NCBI RefSeq assembly: GCF_900163655.1
Contig: NZ_FWFG01000064.1
Span: 1-64,000 of the forward strand
Direction of reading: 5' to 3'
DNA length: 64,000 nt
From: Brachybacterium nesterenkovii
GTDB taxonomy: Bacteria > Actinomycetota > Actinomycetes > Actinomycetales > Dermabacteraceae
Made by a program: the position numbers and the translations under genes. The notes beneath the pieces were generated by a model, which was not told the DNA's origin, did no database searches, and saw nothing but the letters and a program-made list of their open reading frames with translations. Every line of letters starts with the position of its first letter. Positions within the stretch are counted from its first letter, which is position 1. Positions 38,915 to 50,987 of the stretch are shown one piece after another.

Positions 38915-40561
38915 TCAGAACCGGCCCGAGCTGCCTGCTCCCGAGAAGCCCCCGCCGCCGCCCGAGTAGCCGGAGAACCCGCCGCTCGAGGACGAGGACT
39001 GCGGCGGGTTGCGGTAGGTGTCCAGGTCGGTGCTGGCCGAGTGCTGCCATGTGCTCAGCCAGAGGATCGGGCTGAGGTTCCAGAACGGGTCGTAGGAGGC
39101 GGGGTACCGGCTCCAGCGGCGCCCGCGGATCGTGCCGTAGCGATCCCGCTCCGCGTAGCCCTGGCCGGCGTCGCGCATCACCTCGGCCTCCTGCTCGGAG
39201 CGGGCGGTCGCGGCGATCACCGCGTCGCGGTGCGCGGTGGCGGCCCGGCCCAGGGCCGCGGTCATGAGGTCCAGCTCGGCGAGCGCGTCGTCCGGGCTCA
39301 TCGTCTGCTCCTCGAGCGCGCGGGTGGTCGAGGCCAGCCCCGACTCGGCCTTGTCCGCGACCGTGCGCAGGGCCCGGGCGGTCGGGGCGTCGGCCAGGCT
39401 CCGCTCCTGCATGACCGCCTGGTCCACCTGTGCGAGGGAGTCCCGGATCGGCGCCATCTCGCGCTCCCAGGCCTCGCGCCAGCGGCTGCCGCGGTTCAGG
39501 AGGTCATTGGTCGCGATGATCTGGTCGTCGAGCTCGTCGATCCGCGAGACGGCCGCGTCGAACGCGCGGGCGCGGTCAGCGCTGCCCGGCTTCAGCCCCC
39601 ACATCACTCCGAGGTGCGCGGGCAGCTCCTGGCGCAGGCGCGTGGCCTCGGCGGCGCGCTGGGAGAACTCGTCGTAGTCGCGCAGCACCGGCTCGCCATA
39701 GCGGGAGGTCTCCGGGATGGTCTTGGCGGCCAGCTCCGTCTCGACGAACTGCATCATCACATCGTCGTAGCGGGCGATCGCGCGGCGGGCCCTGCGGGCG
39801 ACGGAGGAGCCGCGCCAGAGGGTCGCGAAGAAGGCGGCCACCGCGAGCCCCACGGCCGCGAGGGCCGAGAGGATCACCGTCGGGTCCAGGTAGAAGGGGC
39901 GCCCGAGCAGGGATGCGTACTCCGCGGCGCCCTCGACGATCGCGCCGTTCCAATCGGCCTGGCGCGCAGGTCCCCGCATCGCCTCCTGGATGTCGACGAA
40001 CTGCCCGTCGGAGAGCTTGACGTCCTCGCCGGCATAGGCGCCGACGAAGCGGTTGTCCGGGTCGATCGCGATGATCACGAGCCCGTCGCGCCAGAAGGCG
40101 CCGCCATCGGTGATCCACTCCGGGTGGTTCTGCGTGGCGTAGGCCAGCACGGCGTCGTTCAGCGCGAGGTTCGAGGAGGGGGAGTAGCCGAGGGCCCTGA
40201 CGTCGACCGTGAGCGCGACGATGTCCACGCTCTCGCGGAAGTCGATCCTCTGCAGGCGCTCGGTGAGCGCGGCGGCGTTGAGGTCTCCCGTGGTGTCCTC
40301 GACCGTGATCGTGCGCGGTGCCTCCGCGCGCGCCGCCGGAGCTCCCGCGAGCAGCCCCGTCAGCAGGGCGAGAGCGAGCACCAGGGCGAGCACCGCGGTC
40401 CGGACCAGTGGCATGCGCGTCGCAGCGGCGCCCGCAGTCCCGGACGCAGCGGCGCCCGCAGTGCCGTTCCCGGTGCCGGTCGCGGCGCGCGCCAGCGGGG
40501 CGGGGCCGACGGCCGTGGTCGCAGCCGCAGGGGGACGGGTGCCGATCGGGGTGAGCGCCAT
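38915..40561 (-). CDS. DUF5129 domain-containing membrane protein
   Basis: A 548-residue protein of the actinobacterial DUF5129 family. After a low-complexity Ala/Thr/Gly stretch (1-49) comes a hydrophobic signal or anchor (VRTAVLALVLALALLTGLLAG), then an extracellular TPM-like alpha/beta domain (TITVEDTTGDLNAAALTERLQRI to about 230), a second membrane helix (TVILSALAAVGLAVAAFFATLW) and a long coiled-coil-rich intracellular part. The C-terminus ends in a Ser/Gly/Phe-rich tail (SGGGGGFSGAGSSGRF), as in TPM proteins. An alternative start at Met50 (40414) would give a normal signal peptide. Function unknown; the TPM fold suggests a role in envelope protein quality control. Confidence 0.85.
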   Translation of the reverse strand: MALTPIGTRPPAAATTAVGPAPLARAATGTGNGTAGAAASGTAGAAATRMPLVRTAVLALVLALALLTGLLAGAPAARAEAPRTITVEDTTGDLNAAALTERLQRIDFRESVDIVALTVDVRALGYSPSSNLALNDAVLAYATQNHPEWITDGGAFWRDGLVIIAIDPDNRFVGAYAGEDVKLSDGQFVDIQEAMRGPARQADWNGAIVEGAAEYASLLGRPFYLDPTVILSALAAVGLAVAAFFATLWRGSSVARRARRAIARYDDVMMQFVETELAAKTIPETSRYGEPVLRDYDEFSQRAAEATRLRQELPAHLGVMWGLKPGSADRARAFDAAVSRIDELDDQIIATNDLLNRGSRWREAWEREMAPIRDSLAQVDQAVMQERSLADAPTARALRTVADKAESGLASTTRALEEQTMSPDDALAELDLMTAALGRAATAHRDAVIAATARSEQEAEVMRDAGQGYAERDRYGTIRGRRWSRYPASYDPFWNLSPILWLSTWQHSASTDLDTYRNPPQSSSSSGGFSGYSGGGGGFSGAGSSGRF

Positions 40562-40660
40562 GGCACGAACCTACGGCATCCGTGTGACGCGCGTCGCGGA
40601 TGCCGCGCGCTCCGTGCGCGGCTCCCAGCGGACTCCCGATCACCGCTCCGGCTGCGCACT

Positions 40661-40666
40661 TATACT
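40661..40666 (+). promoter_or_regulatory. Possible -10 element of cysK
   Basis: TATACT stands out in GC-rich surroundings 76 bases before the cysK start; no convincing -35 lies at 17 bases. A 9-bp inverted repeat (GGCATCCG/CGGATGCC) is found upstream in the divergent gap. Confidence 0.4.
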
Positions 40667-40741
40667 CCCGCCAAGAGAAGCTTAGGGCTGCGCGGTGCGG
40701 GAGACCTGCCGCCGCGGCCCCTGACCCGAGGAGGACACCGC

Positions 40742-41671
40742 ATGCCCGTCTACGACAACGTCTCCGAGCTCGTCGGCCGCACCCCGCTGGTGCGCCTGAA
40801 CCGCCTGGGCGAGGACGTGAAGGCCACCGTCCTGGCCAAGCTCGAGTTCTACAACCCCGCCAACTCCGTCAAGGACCGCATCGCCGTCGCCATGATCGAC
40901 GCGGCCGAGCAGTCCGGGGACCTGCAGCCCGGCGGCACCATCGTCGAGGCCACGAGCGGCAACACCGGCATCGCGCTCGCGATGATCGGCACCTCCCGCG
41001 GCTACCGCGTGGTCCTGACCATGCCCGAGTCCATGTCCAAGGAGCGGCGCGCCCTGCTGCGCGCCTTCGGCGCCGAGCTCGTGCTCACCGAGGCCGCCGG
41101 CGGCATGAAGTCCGCCGTCGAGAAGGCCCGCGAGATCGCCGAGGAGACCGGCGGCGTCCAGGTGCGCCAGTTCGACAACCCCGCCAACGCCGCGATCCAC
41201 GAGGCCACCACGGGCGTCGAGATCTGGGAGGACACCGACGGCGCCGTCGACGCCCTCGTGGCGGGCATCGGCACCGGCGGCACCATCACCGGCGCCGGGC
41301 GCGCGCTCAAGCAGCGCAAGAGCGACGTGAAGGTCTTCGCCGTCGAGCCGCAGGAGTCCCCGATCCTCAACGGCGGCAAGCCCGGCCCCCACAAGATCCA
41401 GGGCATCGGCGCGAACTTCGTGCCCACCGTCCTCGACCAGGACGTCTACGACGAGGTCCTCGACATCGACGCCGACGCCGCGATGGAGCGCGCCCGCTCG
41501 GTCGCCCGCACCGAGGGCCTGCTGGTGGGCATCTCCGCCGGCGCCGCGATCGAGGCCGCCGTCCGCATCGGCTCCCGCGACGAGATGGAGGGGAAGACCA
41601 TCGTGGTGATCGTCCCGTCCTTCGGCGAGCGGTACCTGACCACGCCCCTGTACGCCGAGTACATGGACTGA
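40742..41671 (+). CDS. cysK: Cysteine synthase (O-acetylserine sulfhydrylase)
   Basis: A 309-residue PLP enzyme that makes cysteine from O-acetylserine and sulfide. The PLP lysine lies in [14 protein letters not shown] (about residue 42), the substrate loop is [13 protein letters not shown], and the phosphate-binding loop is [10 protein letters not shown]. The C-terminal [10 protein letters not shown] is also typical. The ATG at 40742 follows CGAGGAGGAC. It is followed at 25 bases by cysE, whose product supplies O-acetylserine and forms the cysteine synthase complex with CysK. Cysteine is also the building block of mycothiol, which the 7-10 kb operon may help make. Confidence 0.97.
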   Translation: MPVYDNVSELVGRTPLVRLNRLGEDVKATVLAKLEFYNPANSVKDRIAVAMIDAAEQSGDLQPGGTIVEATSGNTGIALAMIGTSRGYRVVLTMPESMSKERRALLRAFGAELVLTEAAGGMKSAVEKAREIAEETGGVQVRQFDNPANAAIHEATTGVEIWEDTDGAVDALVAGIGTGGTITGAGRALKQRKSDVKVFAVEPQESPILNGGKPGPHKIQGIGANFVPTVLDQDVYDEVLDIDADAAMERARSVARTEGLLVGISAGAAIEAAVRIGSRDEMEGKTIVVIVPSFGERYLTTPLYAEYMD

Positions 41672-41696
41672 TCCCCGTAGAGGACCCCCCTTTCCC

Positions 41697-42293
41697 ATGC
41701 GTTCCCTCCCCGGCGCGCTGCTGCGCGGCGCTCGTCGCGCCGCGCAGCACGTGCGCGACGACATCGCCACCGCGCAGCAGCGCGACCCCGCCTCCCAGTC
41801 CGGGGTGCAGATGGCGGTGACCTCGCCCGGCCTCCACGCGATCTGGGCCCACCGCGCCGCCCACGCGCTGTGGCGCCGCGAGCACCGCATGCCCGCGCTC
41901 CTCGTGGCGCAGGCCGCGCGCTTCCTCACCGGGGTGGAGATCCATCCGGGCGCCCGCATCGGCCAGCGGTTCTTCATCGACCACGGCATGGGCGTGGTGA
42001 TCGGGGAGACCGCCGAGGTGGGCGATGACGTCATGCTCTACCACGGCGTGACGCTGGGCGGGCGCAGCATGGAGCGCACCAAGCGCCACCCCACGGTCGG
42101 GGACGGCGTCGTGATCGGTGCGGGGGCCCGCCTGCTGGGCCCGGTGGAGATCGGCGACGGCGCGCAGATCGGCGCCAACGCCGTGGTGGTCAAGGACGTG
42201 CCCGGCGACGCGATCGCCGTGGGCGTGCCCGCCGTCATCCGCGGCGGCGCCGCCCATCACGGGCTGCTCGAGGACCCCGCGATCTGGATCTGA
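41697..42293 (+). CDS. cysE: Serine O-acetyltransferase
   Basis: A 198-residue acetyltransferase that makes O-acetylserine from serine and acetyl-CoA. The left-handed beta-helix of hexapeptide repeats runs from about residue 80 ([45 protein letters not shown]) to the C-terminus. The N-terminal helical part is short, as in other actinobacterial CysE proteins. The ending PAIWI may be the tail that inserts into the CysK active site; CysE proteins commonly end in Ile. Cotranscribed with cysK. Feedback by cysteine is expected from the family. Confidence 0.96.
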   Translation: MRSLPGALLRGARRAAQHVRDDIATAQQRDPASQSGVQMAVTSPGLHAIWAHRAAHALWRREHRMPALLVAQAARFLTGVEIHPGARIGQRFFIDHGMGVVIGETAEVGDDVMLYHGVTLGGRSMERTKRHPTVGDGVVIGAGARLLGPVEIGDGAQIGANAVVVKDVPGDAIAVGVPAVIRGGAAHHGLLEDPAIWI

Positions 42294-42311
42294 CGCCCTC
42301 GCCCGGACGCG

Positions 42312-43112
42312 TCAGTCGAAAGGATCCAGGAACGTCGAGGACCGGACGCCGTTGAGGGCGCGCTCCCACTGGGGGAGCACGTCGTGGGCGTCGCCCGTGA
42401 TGACCTCGTCGAACTGGGCGCGGGCGCTCACCGGATCCTCGGGGTTGACGTCGATCAGCACGGTGCGGGCCCCGGCCCGGCGTGCCGTGGGCGCGAGCTG
42501 CGCGGCCGGGAACACGACGCCGGAGGTCCCGACCGCCACGAACAGATCCGCCTCCCGGGCCAGGCGCTCGGCGCGCTCGAGGGCGTCGGCGGGGAGCATC
42601 TCATCGAACAGGACCACGTCGGGTCGCGTCGGCGCACCGCAGACCGGGCACAGTGAGGGCGCGCCGTGGTCCTCGGCGCGCTCCCCGTCCCCGGGGGCGA
42701 GCTTGGTGCTCCACGTGCAGTCCGGGCCCAGGCAGGCGGCGCGCCCCGCATCCCCGTGCAGCTCGGCCACGTCGCGGTTGCCCGCGGTTTGGTGCAGGCC
42801 GTCGACGTTCTGGGTGATCACGGCGGCGCCCATCCGCGCGATCGCCCGGTGCCCGGGCGTGGGGCCCGTGCGCTGCGCGGCGGCGTACATGCCTGGCCAC
42901 ACGCGCCACAGGTCCGGGATGCAGTCCGGCAGGGCGCTCGCGTGCATCGCCCGCTCGAGCTCGGGGTGCACGGCCCACAGGCCGTCCTCGCCGCGGAACG
43001 TCGGCAGGCCCGCGCGCGCCGAAAGCCCGGCGCCCGTCAGGAAGACGATGCGCCGGTGCTCGCGGGAGGGCCGGAAGGCGCTGCCGCGGGCGGACGCCCG
43101 GCCCGTCACCAT
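42312..43112 (-). CDS. Sir2-family NAD-dependent protein deacylase (sirtuin)
   Basis: A 266-residue sirtuin that removes acyl groups from lysine using NAD. The NAD-binding GAGLSARAGLPTFRG (about residues 27-41), the catalytic ITQNVDGLHQTAG with His near the end, and the zinc-binding cysteines (ACLGPDCTW and CPVCGAP) are present. The GTSG and VDVNPE-like (VLIDVNPED) motifs complete the Rossmann fold. The first 20 residues are basic. It converges on cysE at its 3' end and overlaps the aldo/keto reductase gene by 7 bases at its 5' end, so the two are cotranscribed. Confidence 0.94.
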   Translation of the reverse strand: MVTGRASARGSAFRPSREHRRIVFLTGAGLSARAGLPTFRGEDGLWAVHPELERAMHASALPDCIPDLWRVWPGMYAAAQRTGPTPGHRAIARMGAAVITQNVDGLHQTAGNRDVAELHGDAGRAACLGPDCTWSTKLAPGDGERAEDHGAPSLCPVCGAPTRPDVVLFDEMLPADALERAERLAREADLFVAVGTSGVVFPAAQLAPTARRAGARTVLIDVNPEDPVSARAQFDEVITGDAHDVLPQWERALNGVRSSTFLDPFD

Positions 43113-43945
43113 TCCTCGTGCGTGCGCGAGTCCCAGGCGGCGTCCTCGCCCAGGTCCAGGCTCGCCAGCAGGGCGCGGTCCGCGTCATTGAGCAGCACGC
43201 CGTCCAGGCTCGCGTTGCGGCGCTGGCGCTCGGGATCCGTGGACTTCGGGATCACGATGATGCCCTGGTCGACCGCCCAGCGCAGCGAGACCTGCGACGG
43301 TTCGACCCGGTGCTCGGCGGCCACGCGGCGCAGGGCGAACTGGGCGGGCAGGCCCTCGCGACCGCCGAGCGGGCCCCAGGCCTGGGTGAGGATCCCGTGC
43401 TCGGCGTGGAAGGCGACCGCCTCGGTCCGGGGGAGGGCGGGAGAGAGCTGGATCTGGTTGATCTCCGGCCACTCGCCGGTGGCGGCGTGCAGCTCCTCCA
43501 GCTGCTCGCGGCGGAAGTTCGAGACGCCCGCATGGGCGATGAGCCCCTCCTCGCGCAGGTCCAGGAGCGTGCGCCACGTCTCCAGCGCGAGACCGCGGGA
43601 GGGATTGGGCCAATGGATGAGGACGATGTCGATGCGCTCGAGGCCCAGGCGGCGGGCGGACTCCTCGACGCCGCGGCGGGCCGCCTCGCGGCCCTGGTCC
43701 CCGCCGGCCACCTTCGTGGTCACGAGCACCTCGTCGCGGTCCACGCCGCTGTCGACGAGTCCCTGGCCGACGGCGGCCTCGTTGCCGTACTGGGCGGCGG
43801 TGTCGACCAGGCGGTAGCCCGCGCGCAGGGCGTTCGCGATCCCGGCCGCTCCCTCGACGCCCTTCATCGCGTTGGTGCCGAAGCCCACCAGCGGAACCGG
43901 CGTGCCGTCGCGGAAGGCGGTCATGGGGATGGACAGTGCGGCCAT
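43106..43945 (-). CDS. Aldo/keto reductase
   Basis: A 279-residue NADPH-dependent oxidoreductase of the aldo/keto reductase superfamily (AKR5-like). The catalytic tetrad is visible: Asp and Tyr in LVDTAAQYGNE, Lys in VTTKVAG and His in IVLIHWPNP. The cofactor-binding IPKSTDPERQRRNASLDG motif (about 235) is intact. Members reduce aldehydes and ketones such as methylglyoxal or 2,5-diketogluconate; the substrate here is unknown. It is first in a two-gene unit with the sirtuin, and divergent from the arginine deiminase gene. Confidence 0.95.
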   Translation of the reverse strand: MAALSIPMTAFRDGTPVPLVGFGTNAMKGVEGAAGIANALRAGYRLVDTAAQYGNEAAVGQGLVDSGVDRDEVLVTTKVAGGDQGREAARRGVEESARRLGLERIDIVLIHWPNPSRGLALETWRTLLDLREEGLIAHAGVSNFRREQLEELHAATGEWPEINQIQLSPALPRTEAVAFHAEHGILTQAWGPLGGREGLPAQFALRRVAAEHRVEPSQVSLRWAVDQGIIVIPKSTDPERQRRNASLDGVLLNDADRALLASLDLGEDAAWDSRTHEEW

Positions 43946-44031
43946 GTGGACCTCCTGGGCTCGGCGGGACAGGTCAGTCCTACCATGCGGGGACGACGAC
44001 GATGCAGGACGACCGGTGAGCGGAGGCCCAT

Positions 44032-45339
44032 ATGGGCGGTGCAGGACATGCGGACGGTGCAGGACATGCGGACGGCGCAGGACACGGCGGGGCGGCGCGC
44101 TTCGGCATCGAGGACGAGATCAGCCCCCTGCGGCGGGTGATCGTCCACCGACCCGGCCTCGAGCTCGAGCGCCTCACGCCCGACACCCGCGATCGATTCC
44201 TGTTCGACGAGGTGCTGTGGACGGAGCGCGCCCAGGCCGAGCACGACGCCTTCACGGACGTCCTGCGGGCCGAGGGCGCCGAGGTGCTGGTGCTGGCGGA
44301 TCTCCTGCGGGAGACCCTCGCGCAGCCCGGCGCCCGGGCCGAGGTGCTCGAGGCCACGCTCGACCCGCGTGTCCTCGGCGACATCGCCGTGCAGGATCTC
44401 CGTGCGTGCCTGGGCGACCTCCCGCCCGAGCGCCTGGTCGACGTCCTCATCGGCGGCATCTCCCGTGCCGAGGTCGAGGCGCTCGGCGTGCAGGTGCGCT
44501 CCGTGGCCCTGGCCCGCCTCGAGCCCGACGACTTCGTGCTCGACCCCCTGCCCAACCACCTGTTCACGCGAGACTCGTCCGCGTGGATCGGCCGCGGCGT
44601 CGCGGTCACCTCGATGCAGCGCACCGCCCGACGGCGCGAGAGCATCCACCTGACGGCGATCTACCACCGGCACCCCCTGTTCGCAGGCGCGCAGGCCGCA
44701 GCCGCGGCGGCGCCCGGGGAGCGTCCGGCGCTGTGGAGCGACGGGGCCGGGGGAGCGGCCGCGGTCGAGGGCGGCGACGTGCTCGTGCTGTCGCGCGACA
44801 CCGTCGCGATCGGACTGTCCGAGCGGACCACGGCGGCCGGCGCCGAGCGCCTCGCCGGGCAGCTGCTCGAGCGCGGCGCCGCGCGCCGCGTGATCGCGCT
44901 CGCGATGCCGCATCGCCGCTCGATGATGCACCTGGACACGGTGATGACCGTGATCGACCCCGAGACGGTGATCCGCTACGCCGGGCTGGGCCCGCTCGCG
45001 ACCTACGAGATCGAGCGGGTCGGAGGCCGCTTCACCACCACGGCCCATGCCCCCGAGGAGATGGACGCCGTGCTCGCGCGCGGCCTGGGGGTCCCCGCCC
45101 TGCGCGTCCTCGTGCCGCCGCTGGATCGCTGGGCCGCCGCCCGAGAGCAGTGGGACGACGGCTGCAACCTGCTGGCCGTCGCGCCCGGCCGGGTGATCGC
45201 GTACGAGCGGGCGGCCGCAACGAACGACCACCTGCGCTCCCAGGGCGTGGAGGTCATCGAGGTCGCGGGCGGCGAGCTGGGACGCGGGCGCGGAGGACCG
45301 CGCTGCATGACCTGCCCGGTGCTGCGCGAGAGCGTCTGA
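44032..45339 (+). CDS. arcA: Arginine deiminase
   Basis: A 435-residue enzyme converting arginine to citrulline and ammonia. The guanidinium-binding [16 protein letters not shown] (about 173-188), HLDTVMT with His, and the catalytic cysteine C425 in [12 protein letters not shown] are intact. The N-terminus begins with an unusual Gly/Ala/His/Asp repeat ([16 protein letters not shown]), encoded by an 18-bp tandem repeat at 44041-44083, before the usual [19 protein letters not shown] start. No arcB or arcC gene is adjacent, so the deiminase may serve acid resistance or arginine catabolism with distant partners. Confidence 0.95.
   Translation: MGGAGHADGAGHADGAGHGGAARFGIEDEISPLRRVIVHRPGLELERLTPDTRDRFLFDEVLWTERAQAEHDAFTDVLRAEGAEVLVLADLLRETLAQPGARAEVLEATLDPRVLGDIAVQDLRACLGDLPPERLVDVLIGGISRAEVEALGVQVRSVALARLEPDDFVLDPLPNHLFTRDSSAWIGRGVAVTSMQRTARRRESIHLTAIYHRHPLFAGAQAAAAAAPGERPALWSDGAGGAAAVEGGDVLVLSRDTVAIGLSERTTAAGAERLAGQLLERGAARRVIALAMPHRRSMMHLDTVMTVIDPETVIRYAGLGPLATYEIERVGGRFTTTAHAPEEMDAVLARGLGVPALRVLVPPLDRWAAAREQWDDGCNLLAVAPGRVIAYERAAATNDHLRSQGVEVIEVAGGELGRGRGGPRCMTCPVLRESV
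44041..44083 (+). repeat. 18-bp tandem repeat inside arcA
   Basis: GCAGGACATGCGGACGGT occurs at 44041-44058 and, with one change, 44059-44076, followed by a partial copy. Because 18 is a multiple of three it adds a His/Asp-containing hexapeptide per copy; length may vary between strains. Confidence 0.8.
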
Positions 45340-45380
45340 CCGGGCTCGACCGGGGCCGCTGCCAGGACGGGCGGAGGGTC

Positions 45381-45947
45381 TCAGGACGGGCGGATCGGGC
45401 GCGGCGCCGACCAGGCCGCCTCGGGGCCCTCGGGCAGCGGATCGGCGATCGTGCGCTCCATGAGCAGCTGCTGGGTCCCGAACTCCTCGAGACCGCGGCG
45501 GGTGGTGAAGCCCAGGCGCTTCAGCAGCGCGATCGCGCGCTTGTTGCGCGCCTGCGACACCGCGATCACCGTGGTGTCCTCGAGGTTGTCCTGCGCCCAC
45601 GCGAGGACGGCGCGGCAGGCCTCGCCCGCGAAGCCGTAGCCGACGTACTCGGGCAGGAGGGCGTAGGACAGCTGCACCTCGCCGCGGTCGTAGTCCAGGG
45701 AGATCGACCCGATCATGGTGTCGTCCGTCAGCTGTGCGATCACCCAGTTGCCCCAGGTCAGGCCCAGCGGAGAGAGCTCGAGCGCCTGCCGGGAGGCGTA
45801 GTCGACCGCCCCGCCGAGGTACTCCCGGGTCACGGGGTCGGTCAGCAGGCGGATGAGCGATGCGCGGTCGGCGTCGCGGCCCTCGCGGATCAGCAGCCGC
45901 GTCGACTCGATCCGCACGGGCCACTCGTCGGTTCCCTCTCGTGTCAC
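45381..45947 (-). CDS. GNAT-family acetyltransferase (RimJ/RimL type)
   Basis: A 188-residue acetyltransferase of the RimJ/RimL branch. It starts IESTRLLIREGRDADRASLIRLL and has the acetyl-CoA-binding strand and loop around YALLPEYVGYGFAGEACRAVLAW (about 98-120), followed by VSQARNKRAIALLKRLGF. Such enzymes acetylate N-termini or small molecules; the target is unknown. The GTG at 45947 was chosen over a longer frame because family homology begins soon after it. It converges on arcA with a 41-base gap and is divergent from gcvT. Confidence 0.85.
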   Translation of the reverse strand: MTREGTDEWPVRIESTRLLIREGRDADRASLIRLLTDPVTREYLGGAVDYASRQALELSPLGLTWGNWVIAQLTDDTMIGSISLDYDRGEVQLSYALLPEYVGYGFAGEACRAVLAWAQDNLEDTTVIAVSQARNKRAIALLKRLGFTTRRGLEEFGTQQLLMERTIADPLPEGPEAAWSAPRPIRPS

Positions 45948-46031
45948 CCCGCCAGGGTACCGCCGGGCGCCCATCCGTCCGAGGGCCGGCGACGCGGCCT
46001 GTGGATCCCCGGTGTTCTGTCCGCGGTTCCA

Positions 46032-46037
46032 TATACA
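46032..46037 (+). promoter_or_regulatory. Possible -10 element of gcvT
   Basis: TATACA in GC-rich context, 90 bases before the gcvT start. No good -35 at the standard distance and no recognisable glycine riboswitch in the leader. Confidence 0.3.
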
Positions 46038-46126
46038 GTGATGGGCGCCGCTCAATGACGTGCGGCCCGCTGAGCGGCCAGGCCCAGCTCGCAGCCGTCA
46101 CGGACAGGTCGACCGAAGGAGCCCCG

Positions 46127-47251
46127 TTGTCCCAGGAACTTCTCATCAGCCCGCTCGGCGCCGTGCACGAGGCCGCCGGTGCCGCGTTCACGGATTTCGC
46201 GGGCTGGAAGATGCCCGTGCGCTACACCTCCGACCTCGCCGAGCACGCGGCCGTGCGCGAGAGCGCCGGCCTGTTCGACCTCAGCCACATGGGCGAGATC
46301 GAGGTCGCAGGGCCTGCGGCGGGGGAGGCCCTCGATCGGGCGCTCGCCGGGAAGCTGTCCACGCTCGCCGTGGGGCGCGCGAAGTACTCCCTGCTGCTCG
46401 CCGAGGACGGCGGCGTCCTGGACGACCTCATCGTCTACCGCCTCGCCGATGAGCGCTTCCTCGTCGTCGCCAACGCCTCCAACGCCGAGGTCGTCGCCCG
46501 CGAGCTGCTCGCCCGCGCCGACGGCCCGGACTCCCGCGTCACCGACCGCTCCCGCGAGTACGCCCTCATCGCCGTCCAGGGGCCGCGCAGCGTCGACATC
46601 GTCACCCGCGCCGTGATGGGGGCCGACGGCACCGGCCTGAGCATCCAGGACATCACCGACATGGGCTACTACCGCGTGCTCGCCGGCGCCTACGAGGGCG
46701 CCGAGCTGCTCGTGGCCCGCACCGGCTACACCGGCGAGGACGGCTTCGAGCTCTACACCCCGGTCGAGCACGCGGAGAGCCTGTGGAACTCCCTCGTGGA
46801 GGCCGGCGGCGACGAGCTGGTCCCGTGCGGCCTCGCCTGCCGCGACACCCTGCGCCTCGAGGCCGGGATGCCGCTGTACGGCCACGAGCTCGGCGCGGAC
46901 CTCTACCCGGCGCAGTCCGGCGTCGGTTGGGTGGTCGCGCTGTCGTCCAAGGGCGACTTCGTGGGCCGCTCGGGCGTCGAGAGCGCCGACATGACCGGTC
47001 GGCCCGTGCTCGTCGGGCTCGCGGGCGAGGGCCGTCGCGCCGCCCGCGCGGGCTCGACCGTCAAGGACGCCGAGGGGCGCGAGGTCGGCGTCATCACCTC
47101 GGGCGTCCTCTCGCCCACGCTCGGCCACCCGATCGCGATGGCGCTCGTGGACCCTGCCTGCGCCGAGACCGGCACCGCCCTCGTTGCCGACGTGCGCGGC
47201 AAGGACCTGCCGATGACCGTCGTCGACCTGCCCTTCTACCAGCGCTCCTGA
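46127..47251 (+). CDS. gcvT: Glycine cleavage system T protein (aminomethyltransferase)
   Basis: A 374-residue tetrahydrofolate-dependent aminomethyltransferase. It receives the aminomethyl group from H-protein lipoamide and forms methylene-tetrahydrofolate and ammonia. FTDFAGWKMPVRY, LFDLSHMGEIEVAG, TGYTGEDGFELY and CRDTLRLEAGMPLYGHEL are all typical. A TTG at 46127 is the only start with a good ribosome binding site (GAAGGAG) and begins LSQELLISPLG; this rare start is worth noting. First of gcvT-gcvH-gcvP; the lipoamide dehydrogenase gene is not in the window. A hairpin follows the stop codon at once. Confidence 0.95.
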   Translation: MSQELLISPLGAVHEAAGAAFTDFAGWKMPVRYTSDLAEHAAVRESAGLFDLSHMGEIEVAGPAAGEALDRALAGKLSTLAVGRAKYSLLLAEDGGVLDDLIVYRLADERFLVVANASNAEVVARELLARADGPDSRVTDRSREYALIAVQGPRSVDIVTRAVMGADGTGLSIQDITDMGYYRVLAGAYEGAELLVARTGYTGEDGFELYTPVEHAESLWNSLVEAGGDELVPCGLACRDTLRLEAGMPLYGHELGADLYPAQSGVGWVVALSSKGDFVGRSGVESADMTGRPVLVGLAGEGRRAARAGSTVKDAEGREVGVITSGVLSPTLGHPIAMALVDPACAETGTALVADVRGKDLPMTVVDLPFYQRS

Positions 47252-47253
47252 CC

Positions 47254-47274
47254 GGTGCGGGCGGGGCCCGCACC
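47254..47274. terminator. Stem-loop between gcvT and gcvH
   Basis: GGTGCGGGC and GCCCGCACC form a perfect 9-bp stem with a 3-base loop, starting 3 bases after the gcvT stop. It may attenuate or stabilise the transcript rather than end it, as gcvH follows. Confidence 0.5.
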
Positions 47275-47352
47275 CTGTCCCGCATGCACTCGCAGCACCC
47301 GACCGAACGCCCGCGACCGCGGGCGGGAACTCCCCCGATGAGAGGAAGCCCC

Positions 47353-47730
47353 ATGGCCGCCACCGAAGACCTCAAGTACTCCAAGGACCACGAGTGGGTC
47401 CGCGTCGACTCCGAGGGCGTCGCCACCATCGGCGTCACCGCCTTCGCCGCCGGGCAGCTCGGCGACGTTGTCTACGTCGACCTGCCCGAGGAGGGAACGG
47501 AGCTGATCGCCGGCTCCGAGATGGGCGAGATCGAGTCCACCAAGTCGGTCTCCGAGCTGTACTCGCCGATCGACGGCACCGTCCTCGAGGCGAACGCCGC
47601 CGTCGTCGACGCCCCCGAGACGGTCAACGCCTCGCCGTTCGACGAGGGCTGGCTGGTGCGCGTGCAGTTCACCGAGCTGCCGGCCGATCTCATGGACGCC
47701 GACGCCTACGCCGAGCTGACCGGGGCCTGA
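47353..47730 (+). CDS. gcvH: Glycine cleavage system H protein
   Basis: A 125-residue lipoyl carrier that shuttles the aminomethyl group between P and T proteins. It has KYSKDHEWVRVDSEGVATIGVTAFAAGQLGDVVYVDLP and the lipoylated lysine in GEIESTKSVSELYSP (about residue 63). The ATG at 47353 follows GAGAGGAAGCC. Size and composition are normal. The gene lies 101 bases after gcvT and 119 bases before gcvP, each gap holding a hairpin. Confidence 0.97.
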   Translation: MAATEDLKYSKDHEWVRVDSEGVATIGVTAFAAGQLGDVVYVDLPEEGTELIAGSEMGEIESTKSVSELYSPIDGTVLEANAAVVDAPETVNASPFDEGWLVRVQFTELPADLMDADAYAELTGA

Positions 47731-47763
47731 TCCCCGCCGGCCGCGACGCCGCGGCCGCTCCCC

Positions 47764-47791
47764 GCCGGGGCCGCCTCCGCGCGGCCCCGGC
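47764..47791. terminator. Stem-loop between gcvH and gcvP
   Basis: An 11-bp perfect stem (47764-47774 with 47781-47791; core CCGGGGCCGC) with a 6-base loop. It could give unequal amounts of the H and P proteins. Confidence 0.5.
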
Positions 47792-47849
47792 CCCATGACC
47801 GGCCCGACGCCCGTCGTGCCGCCGTCCGACGAGAGGAACAGCCGTCCCC

Positions 47850-50861
<3,012 letters not shown>

Positions 50862-50930
50862 CCGCTGCGCGGCCGGGCACGGTCGCATCCCCGACCCCGT
50901 GCCTGCGCCCGCGCCCGTGTGACGTCGTGT

Positions 50931-50968
50931 GACGGCGCCCGGCCCGCTGCCTTGGACCGGGCGCCGTC
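50931..50968. terminator. Stem-loop after gcvP
   Basis: GACGGCGCCCGG (50931-50942) pairs exactly with 50957-50968 around a 14-base loop that can pair further. It lies 20 bases before the MetE-like gene start. Confidence 0.6.
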
Positions 50969-50987
50969 GTGTCCGTAGGTTGTCCCC

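Noticed and set aside
45948-46126. Glycine riboswitch before gcvT
   Set aside because: ACCGAAGGAGC looks like part of the riboswitch core but is the ribosome binding site; the paired helices and tandem aptamers are not present.
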